A stretch of 64,000 bases of DNA from Nitrosomonas eutropha (GTDB taxonomy: Bacteria > Pseudomonadota > Gammaproteobacteria > Burkholderiales > Nitrosomonadaceae): assembly GCF_900116685.1 (NCBI RefSeq), contig NZ_FPBL01000002.1, positions 124,001-188,000 on the forward strand. Direction: 5' to 3'. Shown in pieces: positions 26,295-36,080 of this stretch. Below the pieces are notes generated by a model, which worked only from the letters and a program-made list of their open reading frames with translations, did no database searches and was not told the DNA's origin. Position 1 is the first letter of the stretch; each line of letters starts with the position of its first letter. A program made the translations under genes and the position numbers.

Positions 26295-26759
26295 ATGAAA
26301 CTGACGAATTACAGTGATTACGCTTTGCGTATCCTGATTTATCTCGGCTTAAAAAGAGAAAAATTATCTACCATTACTGAAATATCTGATTGTTACCGCA
26401 TTTCACGTAATCATGTCGTCAAGATCGTGCATCATCTAGGCCAACTCGGCTACCTGGATACATTGCGCGGAAAACACGGGGGCATTCGTCTGGCACGAGC
26501 ACCTGAAATGATCAATATCGGTGAAGTAATGCGTCATACGGAAGCTTCCATGGATCTCGTTGAGTGCTTCAGCGACCAGAATGCATGCATTATCTGCGAC
26601 AGTTGTGTGTTGCGCTCAATCATCGCGGAAGCGCTCGCGGCGTTTATGACCGTGCTTGATAGCTATACTCTGGCTGATCTGATGGTTCCTAAACGCCAGT
26701 TAAAAAAGCAACTACAAACTATGGGAATGTTCGATAACCTGACGGATCAATCAAACTGA
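26295..26759 (+). CDS. nsrR: NO-sensing Rrf2 family repressor NsrR
   Basis: A 154-residue Rrf2 regulator; the start at 26295 (MKLTNYSDYALRILIYLGL) is chosen because Rrf2 proteins begin this way and upstream codons lack similarity. The N-terminal winged helix is TITEISDCYRISRNHVVKIV. The iron-sulfur ligand region reads CFSDQNACIICDSC, with Cys91, 98, 101 and 104; NsrR normally uses three Cys here. NO destroys the cluster and lifts repression. It is divergent from ncgA, with the operator between them. Its last 13 bases overlap the 3' end of tamB on the other strand. Confidence 0.93.
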   Translation: MKLTNYSDYALRILIYLGLKREKLSTITEISDCYRISRNHVVKIVHHLGQLGYLDTLRGKHGGIRLARAPEMINIGEVMRHTEASMDLVECFSDQNACIICDSCVLRSIIAEALAAFMTVLDSYTLADLMVPKRQLKKQLQTMGMFDNLTDQSN

Positions 26760-29700
26760 AAGTCATAAAACAGATCAACCGCACTGTCATCTCCTGCCCG
26801 GGTCACCACTGAAACATGAGGAAATAAACTGTAAGTCAGCTTGGCGATCCCGGCCGATGCAGAAGTCAATCCATGCTCGAAACTCAGGTAGGCGCGTGAT
26901 GAAAGCCGTTTGCCGATCGTGCCCACCTGATCGGTCAAAGAACCGCCCTCCTGCTGCCGGATTGAGAAATCATCAATACCCAACCCTTGGGTAATACTGT
27001 CCAGAATACCTTCATCAGACCCACCCAGAATACTGCCAGCCGCACTCAACAATAATCCGCTGTCCAGACCGCTTTTATCGGCAGGCCTCCCCAATACAAT
27101 CCAGGACAACTTCTCAGAATCAGGGACTTCCGGCTGAGACACCAGATTGATTTTAGGCTGCCTGACTGTCCCTGTGATCTCCACACCGGCTTCCACACGC
27201 AAACCGCTGCTGCGTACAGTCAATGCGTTAACACTACTATTCTGAGAAAGTTCATCAATACTCCTGGATGCTTCGGTTTCGGAACCCGGTGGAAGATTTG
27301 TACGCACCGCCAAGATATTTAGCCCCGGATTATCAAGTGGTCCATCAAAGTTCACAATACCGCGCCGTACCTGCAAACGCTGGCCATAGGCTTCAAAGCG
27401 GGTGTCGCGAGTGGCGATGGTTCCGACGGCACTGAGTAGTTGATCCGGTTTGCTGTGCAGATGCAGTTGGCCGGCTAATCGCCCTTCCAACCCGGATGCC
27501 CGTAAAAAGAACCGATCTCCCAGATCAAGAGTTGCATCCAGATTCATTTTCAGAGCCTGGGATTTTGGCTCAGGTTCTGCTTTGCCCGTAATAATGACAT
27601 CATCTGCCAGCCCGGGCATTCCGGCTTCCGGCTGCTTGATAAAGCCAATATCTGTCATGATTTTCCCAGTGATATCAAGTACATTATCCCTGAAGCCAAC
27701 CGAACTGTTTCCGGAAACGACGATCCAGCGATCTTCCTGTTGTGCAACAGGCAAATGATCAATTTCAATGGCAAGATTACTGTGCTGGTTATGGATATCT
27801 ACACTACCATGCGCACTTAGCCGGCCGGACTTCTGCCTCAACTTCAGTCCTTTAAGCAATTTATCCTTCGTGGGTTTCTCAAGCGGCGCAGTAAAATTGA
27901 GCGTTTCAAGCAAAACTCTATCCTGGTTAAAATCCACAACAAGCTTGCCTTCTTTTAATTGCAACCCCTGATCCAGCAGCGCAATCACCAATGCATCCCC
28001 TGTCATACTGCCCTGCAGCTCGGGTTGTTCAAGCGTTCCTGTCAACCGGGCACGTGCAGCTAGCCGCCCCTCACTGCGCAGATTATCGCCTATAACCGAG
28101 CCAACCCAGGTAAGATCAGGCAGATTGAGGTGCAGATCTCCATTCAACGGGGCATTTTTCCGGATTTCCCAGGCGGAACCAGCTGGCTGCAACGGGATAC
28201 TAACCCTCGCCGTGGCTTCGCCGACGTGCTCCCCACGAATAACCAACTGTCCGTTCAGATTATTATTTTCAGCCAGCAGATTGAGTGCAAGCGTTTGTAA
28301 ACCTAATGCAAACGGTGTTTCTGTCGGCAGGATAAAGTCCCCTTTCTCTCGCTGTACATGCAGACGCCCGGTTAAGTGTCGATCAGCTGCAAACTGCCAG
28401 TCTCCACCCAGTTTCAGTGGCTCAGAATTTTTCGGAGGCAGCCCGCCCGATTGCAATGCAATACCGGAAAAATTACCCCGGGTAGACCATTGTTTGGGGG
28501 CCCAGCGTGCATCAAGAATATTAATATCGCCTGCAGCAACCTTTATACGAGTATGCCCCAATACAACCGCCTCTGGACTGATCCGGACACTTGGCTGAGT
28601 TACCAGATCAAGGGGTACCGAGCCAGTCAGAGCAAGTTTATCGATGACCCCATCCCATTGAAAATGCTGTGCATCCCCATGACGGGTGATCAACCCTCCT
28701 TTTGCCTGAAATTGTGCTTCAGTTGCCTGGTCGATCTGACTGTTGACCGATAGCTGGTGATTTGATTGAGTCCCGGCCAATCCGATTGATAATTGCTGCA
28801 AGAATATTTCTGTACCTTGTTGATAGGCTCCTGTCTGAAGATCAAGTTGAATGGCAGTTCCACGCAAACTGCCCTTGACTTTGAGCTGGGCAAGCTGATG
28901 TTTATTATCAAAATTGAAATGATCTGAATCAAGCTCAAATGCCACATCCGGACGATCAATCTTACCGCTTAGCTCAATCCGGGAATGCATATCGCCTTGC
29001 AGCCCGAATCCGATCTGGGCCAATTTGGGTGCAGCCAGTACCACTGACAGATGATCCTCTGAACCGCCCAATGCCCCCTTTATCTCAAGCTGGTTATCCC
29101 CCAGACGCAAGCGGGTATCACTTTTAACTCGCCTGGATTGCAGTAAAGCCAAAGCCCCCTGACCAGTCACCGGCTGGTTAGAGAAGTGACTTTGATCAAT
29201 CGAAAAATCAATATTAGCAATTGGCTGTGGTACCAGCTGCCCCCCCAGATTAAATTTGGCATTGAGATTGGAGGATGGCACATCAGCAAATGCAGAAACG
29301 TCAAACTGTTTAAGTAACCCCTCAAACGTAAAGGGCTGTGATTCATCCAGCTGCAATGCACCGTGACCTGACAGATTGGAATCCCCTCGGGTGAGATCAA
29401 GTTTTCCGATGGTGATGGTTGAAGCTGTACGCACCAATGCCATATCCATATTCATTTGTAACGCTTCATCACGCAGCTTGATCATTCCCTGCTGAGCATC
29501 CTGATCGCCTGCAAAACGCAGATTCCCAGACAGATTTGCCGGATGTAAATCACTTTTTAAAGAAGCCGGATTCAATTGCCGGACCTGAATGTTTATCTGC
29601 CCTGTTTTAGTGCTGATTTGCCAGTTGGCTTTTCCTGTCAGGCTGCCAGGCGCAGCTTCCTGTTCCGACAAACGCAACGCGATATCATCCAGCTGAATGT

Positions 29701-30736
29701 CATCACCGGTAAATAAAAATTGTAAACGTGCCTCTTTCAGTGGAATACCTTCCTGATCCAACGGATGTGCCATAGCATTACTCACAGCAATACGCCCTTC
29801 CAGGCGCTCAACCTGTGTTTGCTCAAGATAGCTGCGAATACTCAGATCAGCTTTGGGTAGATCTGGAGAAAAAACATGAGGATTCAGTCCATTGAATACC
29901 AGACGGGCATCAAGTAAAGGTAATTTATCAAAAGGACGAATGGTAAAAGTACCTGCTCCATTCAATTCACCATCTTTTACAGCCAGTTTTGCCTTTACCT
30001 GTTGCAAGTTACCGCCCAGCTGAAGCACTGCATAACTTGGTTTATTGTCAGTATTGACGGCATTCGTCCAGCTGTAAAACACCAGTTGTGATGTCAGGTC
30101 AAACGGTGCATCGGGAGCAATCTCCAGATTGCCTGCAATTTTTCCCTGCGCCAGTTCAAGTGCCAGTGTTTGCAGACGATGGCGCTTGCCATCACTGTCC
30201 AGCCGCAAGGCAAGATCAGAGATTTCCAGATCTGGCCGATCATTACCCAATGTATAGGTCTTGAGGGAGCGGATACCGAATTTCTCGATTACCATACCGA
30301 TTGGCAGCGACAGGGTTTCAGGTTGTGTAGCTGGCTCTTCAGCTTCTTCAGATGGCGCACTATGTACTGCAACCGATTGAATGGTCAGCGCTTCAATCAA
30401 CAGATTACCCGTTAGCAGGCGTTGTGGTTGCCAGCGAAAATCCAGATTTTCTACCCGGGCATCCAGCTCATCACTTTTGAAAGTGATGAGCTGCGCATGA
30501 AAAGCATGCTGCAAACTGCCGGATACACCTGAAAATGTCAGCGCACCATCCGTAGCTCGGGAAGCAGTTGCAAACAACCAGTGCAGGCCGGAAGAAGTAA
30601 AAACCAGCCAATAAAAACCACCTGTCATGGCCAGCATCAACGTGACCAGTATTACTGACAGCCATTTCCTGAAACGCCGTGGAGGTTTTACAGAAGATTG
30701 CGCTGCCGGATTTTCGTTATCTGTTTGATGATCCAT
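26747..30736 (-). CDS. tamB: Translocation and assembly module inner-membrane component TamB
   Basis: A 1329-residue protein from the ATG at 30736; upstream in-frame codons overlap tamA and are not TamB-like. One N-terminal membrane helix (about 23-46: WLSVILVTLMLAMTGGFYWL) anchors it in the inner membrane, followed by a very long repetitive beta-strand body that forms a groove across the periplasm, and the conserved C-terminal DUF490 domain (NFDGPLDNPGLNILAVRTNL, GTVRQPKINLVSQPEVPDSE, LSWIVLGRP) ending in Phe. With TamA it helps outer-membrane protein assembly and phospholipid transport to the outer membrane. tamA lies one base upstream, so the pair is an operon. It ends in a 13-base convergent overlap with nsrR. 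Confidence 0.95.
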   Translation of the reverse strand: MDHQTDNENPAAQSSVKPPRRFRKWLSVILVTLMLAMTGGFYWLVFTSSGLHWLFATASRATDGALTFSGVSGSLQHAFHAQLITFKSDELDARVENLDFRWQPQRLLTGNLLIEALTIQSVAVHSAPSEEAEEPATQPETLSLPIGMVIEKFGIRSLKTYTLGNDRPDLEISDLALRLDSDGKRHRLQTLALELAQGKIAGNLEIAPDAPFDLTSQLVFYSWTNAVNTDNKPSYAVLQLGGNLQQVKAKLAVKDGELNGAGTFTIRPFDKLPLLDARLVFNGLNPHVFSPDLPKADLSIRSYLEQTQVERLEGRIAVSNAMAHPLDQEGIPLKEARLQFLFTGDDIQLDDIALRLSEQEAAPGSLTGKANWQISTKTGQINIQVRQLNPASLKSDLHPANLSGNLRFAGDQDAQQGMIKLRDEALQMNMDMALVRTASTITIGKLDLTRGDSNLSGHGALQLDESQPFTFEGLLKQFDVSAFADVPSSNLNAKFNLGGQLVPQPIANIDFSIDQSHFSNQPVTGQGALALLQSRRVKSDTRLRLGDNQLEIKGALGGSEDHLSVVLAAPKLAQIGFGLQGDMHSRIELSGKIDRPDVAFELDSDHFNFDNKHQLAQLKVKGSLRGTAIQLDLQTGAYQQGTEIFLQQLSIGLAGTQSNHQLSVNSQIDQATEAQFQAKGGLITRHGDAQHFQWDGVIDKLALTGSVPLDLVTQPSVRISPEAVVLGHTRIKVAAGDINILDARWAPKQWSTRGNFSGIALQSGGLPPKNSEPLKLGGDWQFAADRHLTGRLHVQREKGDFILPTETPFALGLQTLALNLLAENNNLNGQLVIRGEHVGEATARVSIPLQPAGSAWEIRKNAPLNGDLHLNLPDLTWVGSVIGDNLRSEGRLAARARLTGTLEQPELQGSMTGDALVIALLDQGLQLKEGKLVVDFNQDRVLLETLNFTAPLEKPTKDKLLKGLKLRQKSGRLSAHGSVDIHNQHSNLAIEIDHLPVAQQEDRWIVVSGNSSVGFRDNVLDITGKIMTDIGFIKQPEAGMPGLADDVIITGKAEPEPKSQALKMNLDATLDLGDRFFLRASGLEGRLAGQLHLHSKPDQLLSAVGTIATRDTRFEAYGQRLQVRRGIVNFDGPLDNPGLNILAVRTNLPPGSETEASRSIDELSQNSSVNALTVRSSGLRVEAGVEITGTVRQPKINLVSQPEVPDSEKLSWIVLGRPADKSGLDSGLLLSAAGSILGGSDEGILDSITQGLGIDDFSIRQQEGGSLTDQVGTIGKRLSSRAYLSFEHGLTSASAGIAKLTYSLFPHVSVVTRAGDDSAVDLFYDFQFD

Positions 30737-30737
30737 A

Positions 30738-32549
30738 TCAGAACGCCACCGCAATGGAGAAATGCACCCGTAATGTGCCGGTATCGTGCCGCCTGGCCAG
30801 ATCCAGTGCAAACGGGCCAGCCGGGCTGCGCCAGCGTGCACCCACCCCGTAACCTAGCGCCAGTTTAAAATCTTCCCACCTGTCTGCCGCATCACCCGCA
30901 TCAACAAATGCCGCCCCGCCCCAGTCATTCGAGAACCAGTGAACATATTCAGCCGTTCCAGTTGCCACAACACGTCCGCCAACAATAGCATTCCCTTCGC
31001 GCACGCCCAGACTCAGAAAATCGTAACCCCGGATAGATTGAATGCCCCCGGCACGAAACAGGTATTCCTGTGGAATCCCCTGACGCGAGGAAGCCAGGGT
31101 ATAACCAGCCTCTGCACGGAAATACAATGTATCCCGCCGGCCAACAGGAAACCACTGTTGATGTCGCAGGTAGCTGCGGACAAAGTTCCGATCAGACAGC
31201 ACATAGCTGGAACCGCCACCCAATCGCACCTCTGAAACAAAACCACTGTGAACATTTACCGGATCGTCAATATCGTGGTAGCGATACCATGAATCCAGTG
31301 CCAGGGTTTCATTCACGGTATTGGGTGCGCCAGAAGGTTCCCGTTCCTCGCGCTGCCAATTGACGCCCACTTGCAAAATGGAATGAGCCGTAGTGCGTAT
31401 TCTTGAAAAATCTACGCGCTGATTAAAGGTTTTCAGGTTCTTGATATCAGTCTTCTCGACGCGTACACCAGATGAATACTGGTAACGATTGGCATCCGGC
31501 AAGGTATCCACTCTGGCGGAAAACGTCTGACGTTTTTGCTCCAGGCGCAGCAGACTACCCAAGTTCCAGGCACGTCCCAGAAAATTGTAATCACGATAAT
31601 TGATTTCACCGCGTGCGCCATTATTGGAACTGTAACCAACACCTGCACCAAAACGTTTGGATTTAGCCTCGGTTAGCGTGACGATCACCGGCACGGCTTC
31701 GTGCAAGGCGGGATCGGGTTTGATCGTGACAGCAGCCGAGTTAAATAACTGGCCATTTTGCAGCACTGCCTGGAAAGCAAGCAACTGATTCCGACGATAG
31801 GGATCACCCGGACGGAAAGGTACGCTGTTTTGAATCACATCCAGCTGATAGCGCTCCAGTCCGGTAATTTGTAACGCGCCATACCGGAATGCCGGGCCAG
31901 AATCAATAATGATCGACAAGGTTGCCTGAGCAGCATCAGGATCCACTTTTGCCTGGCTCTCAACGATCCTGGCTGCGGCGTAATCTACATCCGCCACATT
32001 GGAAAGCAGGGCAGATTTAGCATCTTCCCAGCGCGCGCTGCGAAAAATCTTGCCCGGCTGCAATGGCCATTCGGCACGCAACTGCTCTACCCGTGCGCGC
32101 TGTTCAGGTTCATCCATCGCCAGATCCCCCCGAAATTCGATAGATACCGCAGTGACACGTGTGCGGGGGCCAGGTGTAACGCGCAATTCATACGCCTTAC
32201 TATTACTTTCCCGTTCATCAAATTCAATTTCGGGGGTAAAGTATCCTTCTGTTGCTAGCAGCTCAGTGGATTCCTGTTTGATTTTGCGTGCATAAGCCGC
32301 TCGACTGATTTCATCCTTGAATGGCTTGACCGGAGGGGTAATATATTTTTCCAGCAGCTTTTTGGCAGTTGAGGGTGCAATAATCGTCACTTCAACAGGA
32401 TCCGGTTTCTTTTCTTTTTCTGCATCCTTGCCAGTGGCAGAAGCTGCCAAAGCAGTACCACAGCAGGATAAATACAACAAACAGAGCAATAACAACGCAG
32501 CACGCCAGTTACATTTTGCCTGGTCAAAAAACTTGTCCAGCCTGTTCAT
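30738..32549 (-). CDS. tamA: Outer membrane TAM component TamA (Omp85 family)
   Basis: A 603-residue protein from the ATG at 32549 (MNRLDKFFDQ), chosen because a signal peptide with core ALLLLCLLYLSCC follows; the longer frame adds residues unlike the family. Three POTRA domains (about 45-255, for example VTIIAPSTAKKLLEKYITPP and RYGALQITGLERYQLDVIQN) are followed by a 16-strand beta-barrel with the Omp85 motif GGIQSIRGYDFLSLG and a C-terminal strand ending VAF. It sits in the outer membrane and works with TamB. The 5' flank (32550-32692) is a divergent promoter region with the uracil-DNA glycosylase gene. Confidence 0.95.
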   Translation of the reverse strand: MNRLDKFFDQAKCNWRAALLLLCLLYLSCCGTALAASATGKDAEKEKKPDPVEVTIIAPSTAKKLLEKYITPPVKPFKDEISRAAYARKIKQESTELLATEGYFTPEIEFDERESNSKAYELRVTPGPRTRVTAVSIEFRGDLAMDEPEQRARVEQLRAEWPLQPGKIFRSARWEDAKSALLSNVADVDYAAARIVESQAKVDPDAAQATLSIIIDSGPAFRYGALQITGLERYQLDVIQNSVPFRPGDPYRRNQLLAFQAVLQNGQLFNSAAVTIKPDPALHEAVPVIVTLTEAKSKRFGAGVGYSSNNGARGEINYRDYNFLGRAWNLGSLLRLEQKRQTFSARVDTLPDANRYQYSSGVRVEKTDIKNLKTFNQRVDFSRIRTTAHSILQVGVNWQREEREPSGAPNTVNETLALDSWYRYHDIDDPVNVHSGFVSEVRLGGGSSYVLSDRNFVRSYLRHQQWFPVGRRDTLYFRAEAGYTLASSRQGIPQEYLFRAGGIQSIRGYDFLSLGVREGNAIVGGRVVATGTAEYVHWFSNDWGGAAFVDAGDAADRWEDFKLALGYGVGARWRSPAGPFALDLARRHDTGTLRVHFSIAVAF

Positions 32550-32692
32550 ACAAGCGAAACAGTATTTGAATATATACCACGAATACATATCCCGTTTGCT
32601 TGAGACGCTGGTATAAATTTTTGTGGTGAAAGGGAAATTCATGGATAGCATGGCTGCGGTAAGTAACCCCCATTTTACAACAAGAGGACAAC

Positions 32693-33343
32693 ATGTCTGT
32701 ATCAAGACTATTCCAGCAGGATTGTCGTGACTGCCCGCGCCTGGCACAACATCTGGATCAGGTTAAAATGGATCACCCGGATTATCATGCCCGGCCGGTT
32801 GCCCCCTTCGGAGATACTTCAGCAAAGTTACTGATCATCGGGCTCGCACCCGGATTGCATGGCGCTAACCGAACCAGCCGCCCGTTTACCGGTGATTACG
32901 CCGGTATCTTACTGTATCAAACATTACATAAATTTGGCCTCGCCAACCATAGTAAATCTGTTGCGGCCGATGATGCACTTCGCCTGATTAACTGCCGGAT
33001 AACCAATGCAGTCAAATGTTTACCACCTGCCAACAAACCACTACCGGCAGAAATACGGCAGTGCAATGTCTTTTTGGCGTCCGAACTGCACGATTTTGCG
33101 AACAATGGCGGGCAGGCATTACTGGCACTGGGAACGATTGCCCATCAGGCTACATTAACAGCCTTGCAACATCGAAAAGCAGATTATCCCTTCAGTCATG
33201 GTGCTGTTCACCCTGTTGCGGGAGGATTGAGGCTTTATGACAGCTATCATTGCAGTCGCTACAATACCCAGACCAAACGCCTGACGGAATCCATGTTTGA
33301 ACAGATTTTTGACAGAATTTGTCAGGATATGGCTGCAACTTGA
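32693..33343 (+). CDS. Family 5 uracil-DNA glycosylase (UDGb)
   Basis: A 216-residue protein with the type-5 UDG motif GLAPGLHGANRTSRPFTGD (about 49-67) in place of the family-4 motif, plus the product-site segment YHCSRYNTQTKRL near the C-terminus (usually HPSRxN; here Cys replaces Pro). N-terminal Cys residues (DCRDCPRL) and CRITNAVKCLPPANK provide the likely 4Fe-4S ligands. UDGb enzymes remove uracil and also hypoxanthine and other deaminated bases from DNA. It starts the repair group UDGb-tautomerase-uvrC; the ribosome site AGAGGACA precedes the start. Confidence 0.92.
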   Translation: MSVSRLFQQDCRDCPRLAQHLDQVKMDHPDYHARPVAPFGDTSAKLLIIGLAPGLHGANRTSRPFTGDYAGILLYQTLHKFGLANHSKSVAADDALRLINCRITNAVKCLPPANKPLPAEIRQCNVFLASELHDFANNGGQALLALGTIAHQATLTALQHRKADYPFSHGAVHPVAGGLRLYDSYHCSRYNTQTKRLTESMFEQIFDRICQDMAAT

Positions 33344-33362
33344 TAAATAACAGGAGATAAAG

Positions 33363-33551
33363 ATGCCTTATGTGAACATCCGGCTGGCTGGTACACTAAC
33401 CAACGAACAAAAGCAGCAGATCGCTACTGAAATTACCGATACGCTGGAACGTATCGCGCACAAGCCTAAATCTTACGTTTATATCGCCTTTGACGAAATG
33501 CCACATGAAAGCTGGGCAATCGGCGGCAAATTGCTGGGTGACGACAAATAG
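33363..33551 (+). CDS. 4-oxalocrotonate tautomerase family protein
   Basis: A 62-residue protein whose second codon gives Pro, the catalytic residue of the tautomerase superfamily once Met is removed. PYVNIRLAGTLTNEQKQQIA and YVYIAFDEMPHESWAIGGKL fit the short 4-oxalocrotonate tautomerase fold, which works as hexamers. The substrate is unknown. It sits 19 bases after the UDGb gene with an AGGAG ribosome site and 15 bases before uvrC, so it is part of that transcript by position only. Confidence 0.88.
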   Translation: MPYVNIRLAGTLTNEQKQQIATEITDTLERIAHKPKSYVYIAFDEMPHESWAIGGKLLGDDK

Positions 33552-33566
33552 TGAGGTAATTCTGTC

Positions 33567-35381
33567 TTGCCGGATTCCCTTTTTGACGGTAAAGCATTTG
33601 TTCTGACGCTCCCTTCACAGCCGGGCGTATATCGCATGCTGAATGCGGCCGGCGATGTGATTTATGTAGGCAAAGCCATTGATCTGAGGAAAAGGGTGTC
33701 ATCCTATTTTCAGAAATCAAATCTGTCGCCACGTATCCAGCTCATGGTGTCGCAGATTATGGGGATTGAGACGACAGTCACCCGCTCCGAAGCGGAAGCG
33801 CTGCTGCTTGAAAATAATCTGATCAAAAGCCTTGCACCCCGCTACAACATCCTGTTCCGGGATGACAAATCCTACCCCTACCTGCTACTGACGAATCATG
33901 CTTTTCCCAGGTTGGCATTTTATCGCGGTGCACTGGATAACCGTCACCAGTATTTTGGTCCATTTCCCAATGCAGGCGTGGTCAAATCCAGCATCCAGCT
34001 GTTGCAGAAAATTTTTCGCCTGCGCACCTGTGAAAATTCGGTGTTCAATAACCGTACACGGCCATGCCTGCTTCACCAGATCAAGCGCTGCAGCGCGCCA
34101 TGCGTTAACCTGATCACTCCGGAAGCGTATCGGGAAGATGTCAACAGTGCAGCCCTGTTTCTGCAAGGCAAACAGGACGAAGTATTAAAAACCATAGAAC
34201 AGAAAATGTTTGAAGCATCGGATCGGCAAGCGTATGAACAGGCAGTGCTGTTCCGTGACCAGATGCAGGCTTTACGCATGATTCAGGAAAAACAGTTTGT
34301 TGACAGCGGCAGAGCACTGGATGCTGATGTTATCGCCTGCACAACCGGGACAAACAAACATGCTGTTGCGGTCAACCTGGTCATGATCCGCAGCGGACGG
34401 CATCTGGGTGACAAAACCTTTTTCCCACAGAACACACATGAAGACAACATCAGCACTGTACTGGAAGCTTTTGTCAGCCAGCATTACCTGAATCGCAGCG
34501 TTCCACCACTGATCATCCTGGGCAAAAAAATTCGGGTGACACTCCTGCAAACATTGCTATCCGAACAGGCTGGTCATAAAGTCACCCTGACGATCAATCC
34601 AATTGGAGAACGACGCAAGTGGCTGGACATGGCAACCGAAAATGCACAACTGGCGCTGCAGCAAAAACAAATCCAGCAAGCCAGCCAGGAAGAGCGGTTG
34701 CAGGCACTGCAGGAAGTTTTGAATCTGCCAGGTCTGGCACGTATCGAATGTTTTGACATCAGCCATACCATGGGAGAAGCAACGATTGCCTCCTGCGTGG
34801 TGTATGACCATTATGCCATGCGTAACGGTGAATATCGGCGTTATAACATTACCGGTATCACGCCGGGAAACGACTATGCAGCGATGCGTGATGTATTACA
34901 ACGACGCTACGCAAAAATTGCCATGGAAGAAGGAAAGCTGCCCGATCTGATCCTGATTGATGGTGGCAAAGGGCAAATAGGCGTTGCCAGCGAAGTAATG
35001 ACAGAACTGGGACTAAACGACATTCCATTGGTGGGCGTTGCCAAGGGAGAAACACGTAAACCAGGACTGGAACAGCTGATCCTCCCCTGGCAGGAAGAAA
35101 CCTTGCATCTGCCAAATGACCACCCGACGCTGCACCTTATCCAGCAGATTCGTGATGAAGCACACCGTTTTGCCATCCAGGGACATCGAGCAAAACGTGC
35201 CAAAACTCGTAAAACCTCCTCCCTTGAACAGATTGCCGGCATCGGCAGCAAACGCCGCCAGAACCTGCTCACCCGCTTTGGCGGGCTTAAAGGTGTAAAA
35301 AATGCCAGCATCGAAGAATTGCAGCAGACAGAAGGGGTCAGCCGGGCGCTGGCAGAAAAAATCTACCGGGAATTACACTGA
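33567..35381 (+). CDS. uvrC: Excinuclease ABC subunit UvrC
   Basis: A 604-residue UvrC that makes the 3' and 5' incisions in nucleotide excision repair. Start is a TTG with GAGGT ribosome site about 10 bases ahead; the GIY-YIG domain follows at once (SQPGVYRMLNAAGDVIYVGK). Further domains: UVR motif for UvrB binding (about 200-235), the RNase H-like nuclease domain (CFDISHTMGEATIASCVVYD, PDLILIDGGKGQIGVA) and tandem helix-hairpin-helix motifs at the C-terminus (IAGIGSKRRQNLLTRFGG). Length and domain order are complete. Confidence 0.96.
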   Translation: MPDSLFDGKAFVLTLPSQPGVYRMLNAAGDVIYVGKAIDLRKRVSSYFQKSNLSPRIQLMVSQIMGIETTVTRSEAEALLLENNLIKSLAPRYNILFRDDKSYPYLLLTNHAFPRLAFYRGALDNRHQYFGPFPNAGVVKSSIQLLQKIFRLRTCENSVFNNRTRPCLLHQIKRCSAPCVNLITPEAYREDVNSAALFLQGKQDEVLKTIEQKMFEASDRQAYEQAVLFRDQMQALRMIQEKQFVDSGRALDADVIACTTGTNKHAVAVNLVMIRSGRHLGDKTFFPQNTHEDNISTVLEAFVSQHYLNRSVPPLIILGKKIRVTLLQTLLSEQAGHKVTLTINPIGERRKWLDMATENAQLALQQKQIQQASQEERLQALQEVLNLPGLARIECFDISHTMGEATIASCVVYDHYAMRNGEYRRYNITGITPGNDYAAMRDVLQRRYAKIAMEEGKLPDLILIDGGKGQIGVASEVMTELGLNDIPLVGVAKGETRKPGLEQLILPWQEETLHLPNDHPTLHLIQQIRDEAHRFAIQGHRAKRAKTRKTSSLEQIAGIGSKRRQNLLTRFGGLKGVKNASIEELQQTEGVSRALAEKIYRELH

Positions 35382-35443
35382 TCCTCGCTCACCTCTCGTG
35401 AACGTAAAATCCAATCTGATTAGCAATGAACGTCAGCAACGTC

Positions 35444-35463
35444 ATTCCGGCATAAGCCGGAAT
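35444..35463. terminator. Palindromic hairpin between uvrC and the convergent UDG-like gene
   Basis: ATTCCGGC (35444-35451) and GCCGGAAT (35456-35463) pair around ATAA. The core ATTCCGGCATAAGCCGGAAT is a common bacterial intergenic repeat. It can end transcripts from both sides, though T-runs are missing. Confidence 0.5.
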
Positions 35464-35468
35464 TCAGC

Positions 35469-36080
35469 TCAGCTATCTGATTCAAGAATTACCGCTACAC
35501 GCTCCCGCAGAGCAGGAATAACTTCTTCCATAAACCATGGATTACGCTTCAGCCAGAGATTATTACGCGGGCTTGGATGTGGAAGTGGCACAACATCTGG
35601 CCAAAATTCCCGCCACGCACGAATATTTTCAGTGAGTGATGCACCAGGTTTTCTGCCTGATTCCTCCTTTTCTTTAGCAAAAGAATAAGCTTGTGCATAC
35701 TGGCCCACCAGCAGCGTCAGCCGGATACTTTTCAGATATGACAGTAACTCCGATCGCCATGCAGGCGCACATTCAGGTCGAGGAGGAAAATCACCGGATT
35801 TACCTGTTCCCGGAAAACACAAGCCCATGGGTAAAATAGCTATCTGACGCGAATCGTAAAATTTTTCACGAGACACGCCCAACCACTCGCGCAACCGGTT
35901 GCCACTGGGGTCATCAAACGGCACTCCGGTTTCATGAACCCGCCTGCCGGGTGCCTGGCTGGCAATCAGAATGCGGGCTGATTCATGCAATTGAAATACT
36001 GGTTTTGGCCCCAGCGGTAAATGTTCAGCACATAAAGTACACCGGCGTACCTGGTGAATCAGTGATATGAAATCATCCAT
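35469..36080 (-). CDS. Uracil-DNA glycosylase superfamily protein
   Basis: A 203-residue protein of the UDG superfamily, of the group with an N-terminal CTLC motif (RRCTLCAEHLPLGPKPVFQL). The glycosylase-like core reads ILIASQAPGRRVHETGVPFD and DPSGNRLREWLGVSREKFYD, with PLPHPSPRNNLWLKRNPWF as the product-binding loop. It lacks the usual four iron-sulfur Cys of family 4, so its activity is uncertain; relatives are annotated simply as UDG family. It is convergent to uvrC, giving two UDG-superfamily genes within 3.4 kb. Confidence 0.88.
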   Translation of the reverse strand: MDDFISLIHQVRRCTLCAEHLPLGPKPVFQLHESARILIASQAPGRRVHETGVPFDDPSGNRLREWLGVSREKFYDSRQIAILPMGLCFPGTGKSGDFPPRPECAPAWRSELLSYLKSIRLTLLVGQYAQAYSFAKEKEESGRKPGASLTENIRAWREFWPDVVPLPHPSPRNNLWLKRNPWFMEEVIPALRERVAVILESDS

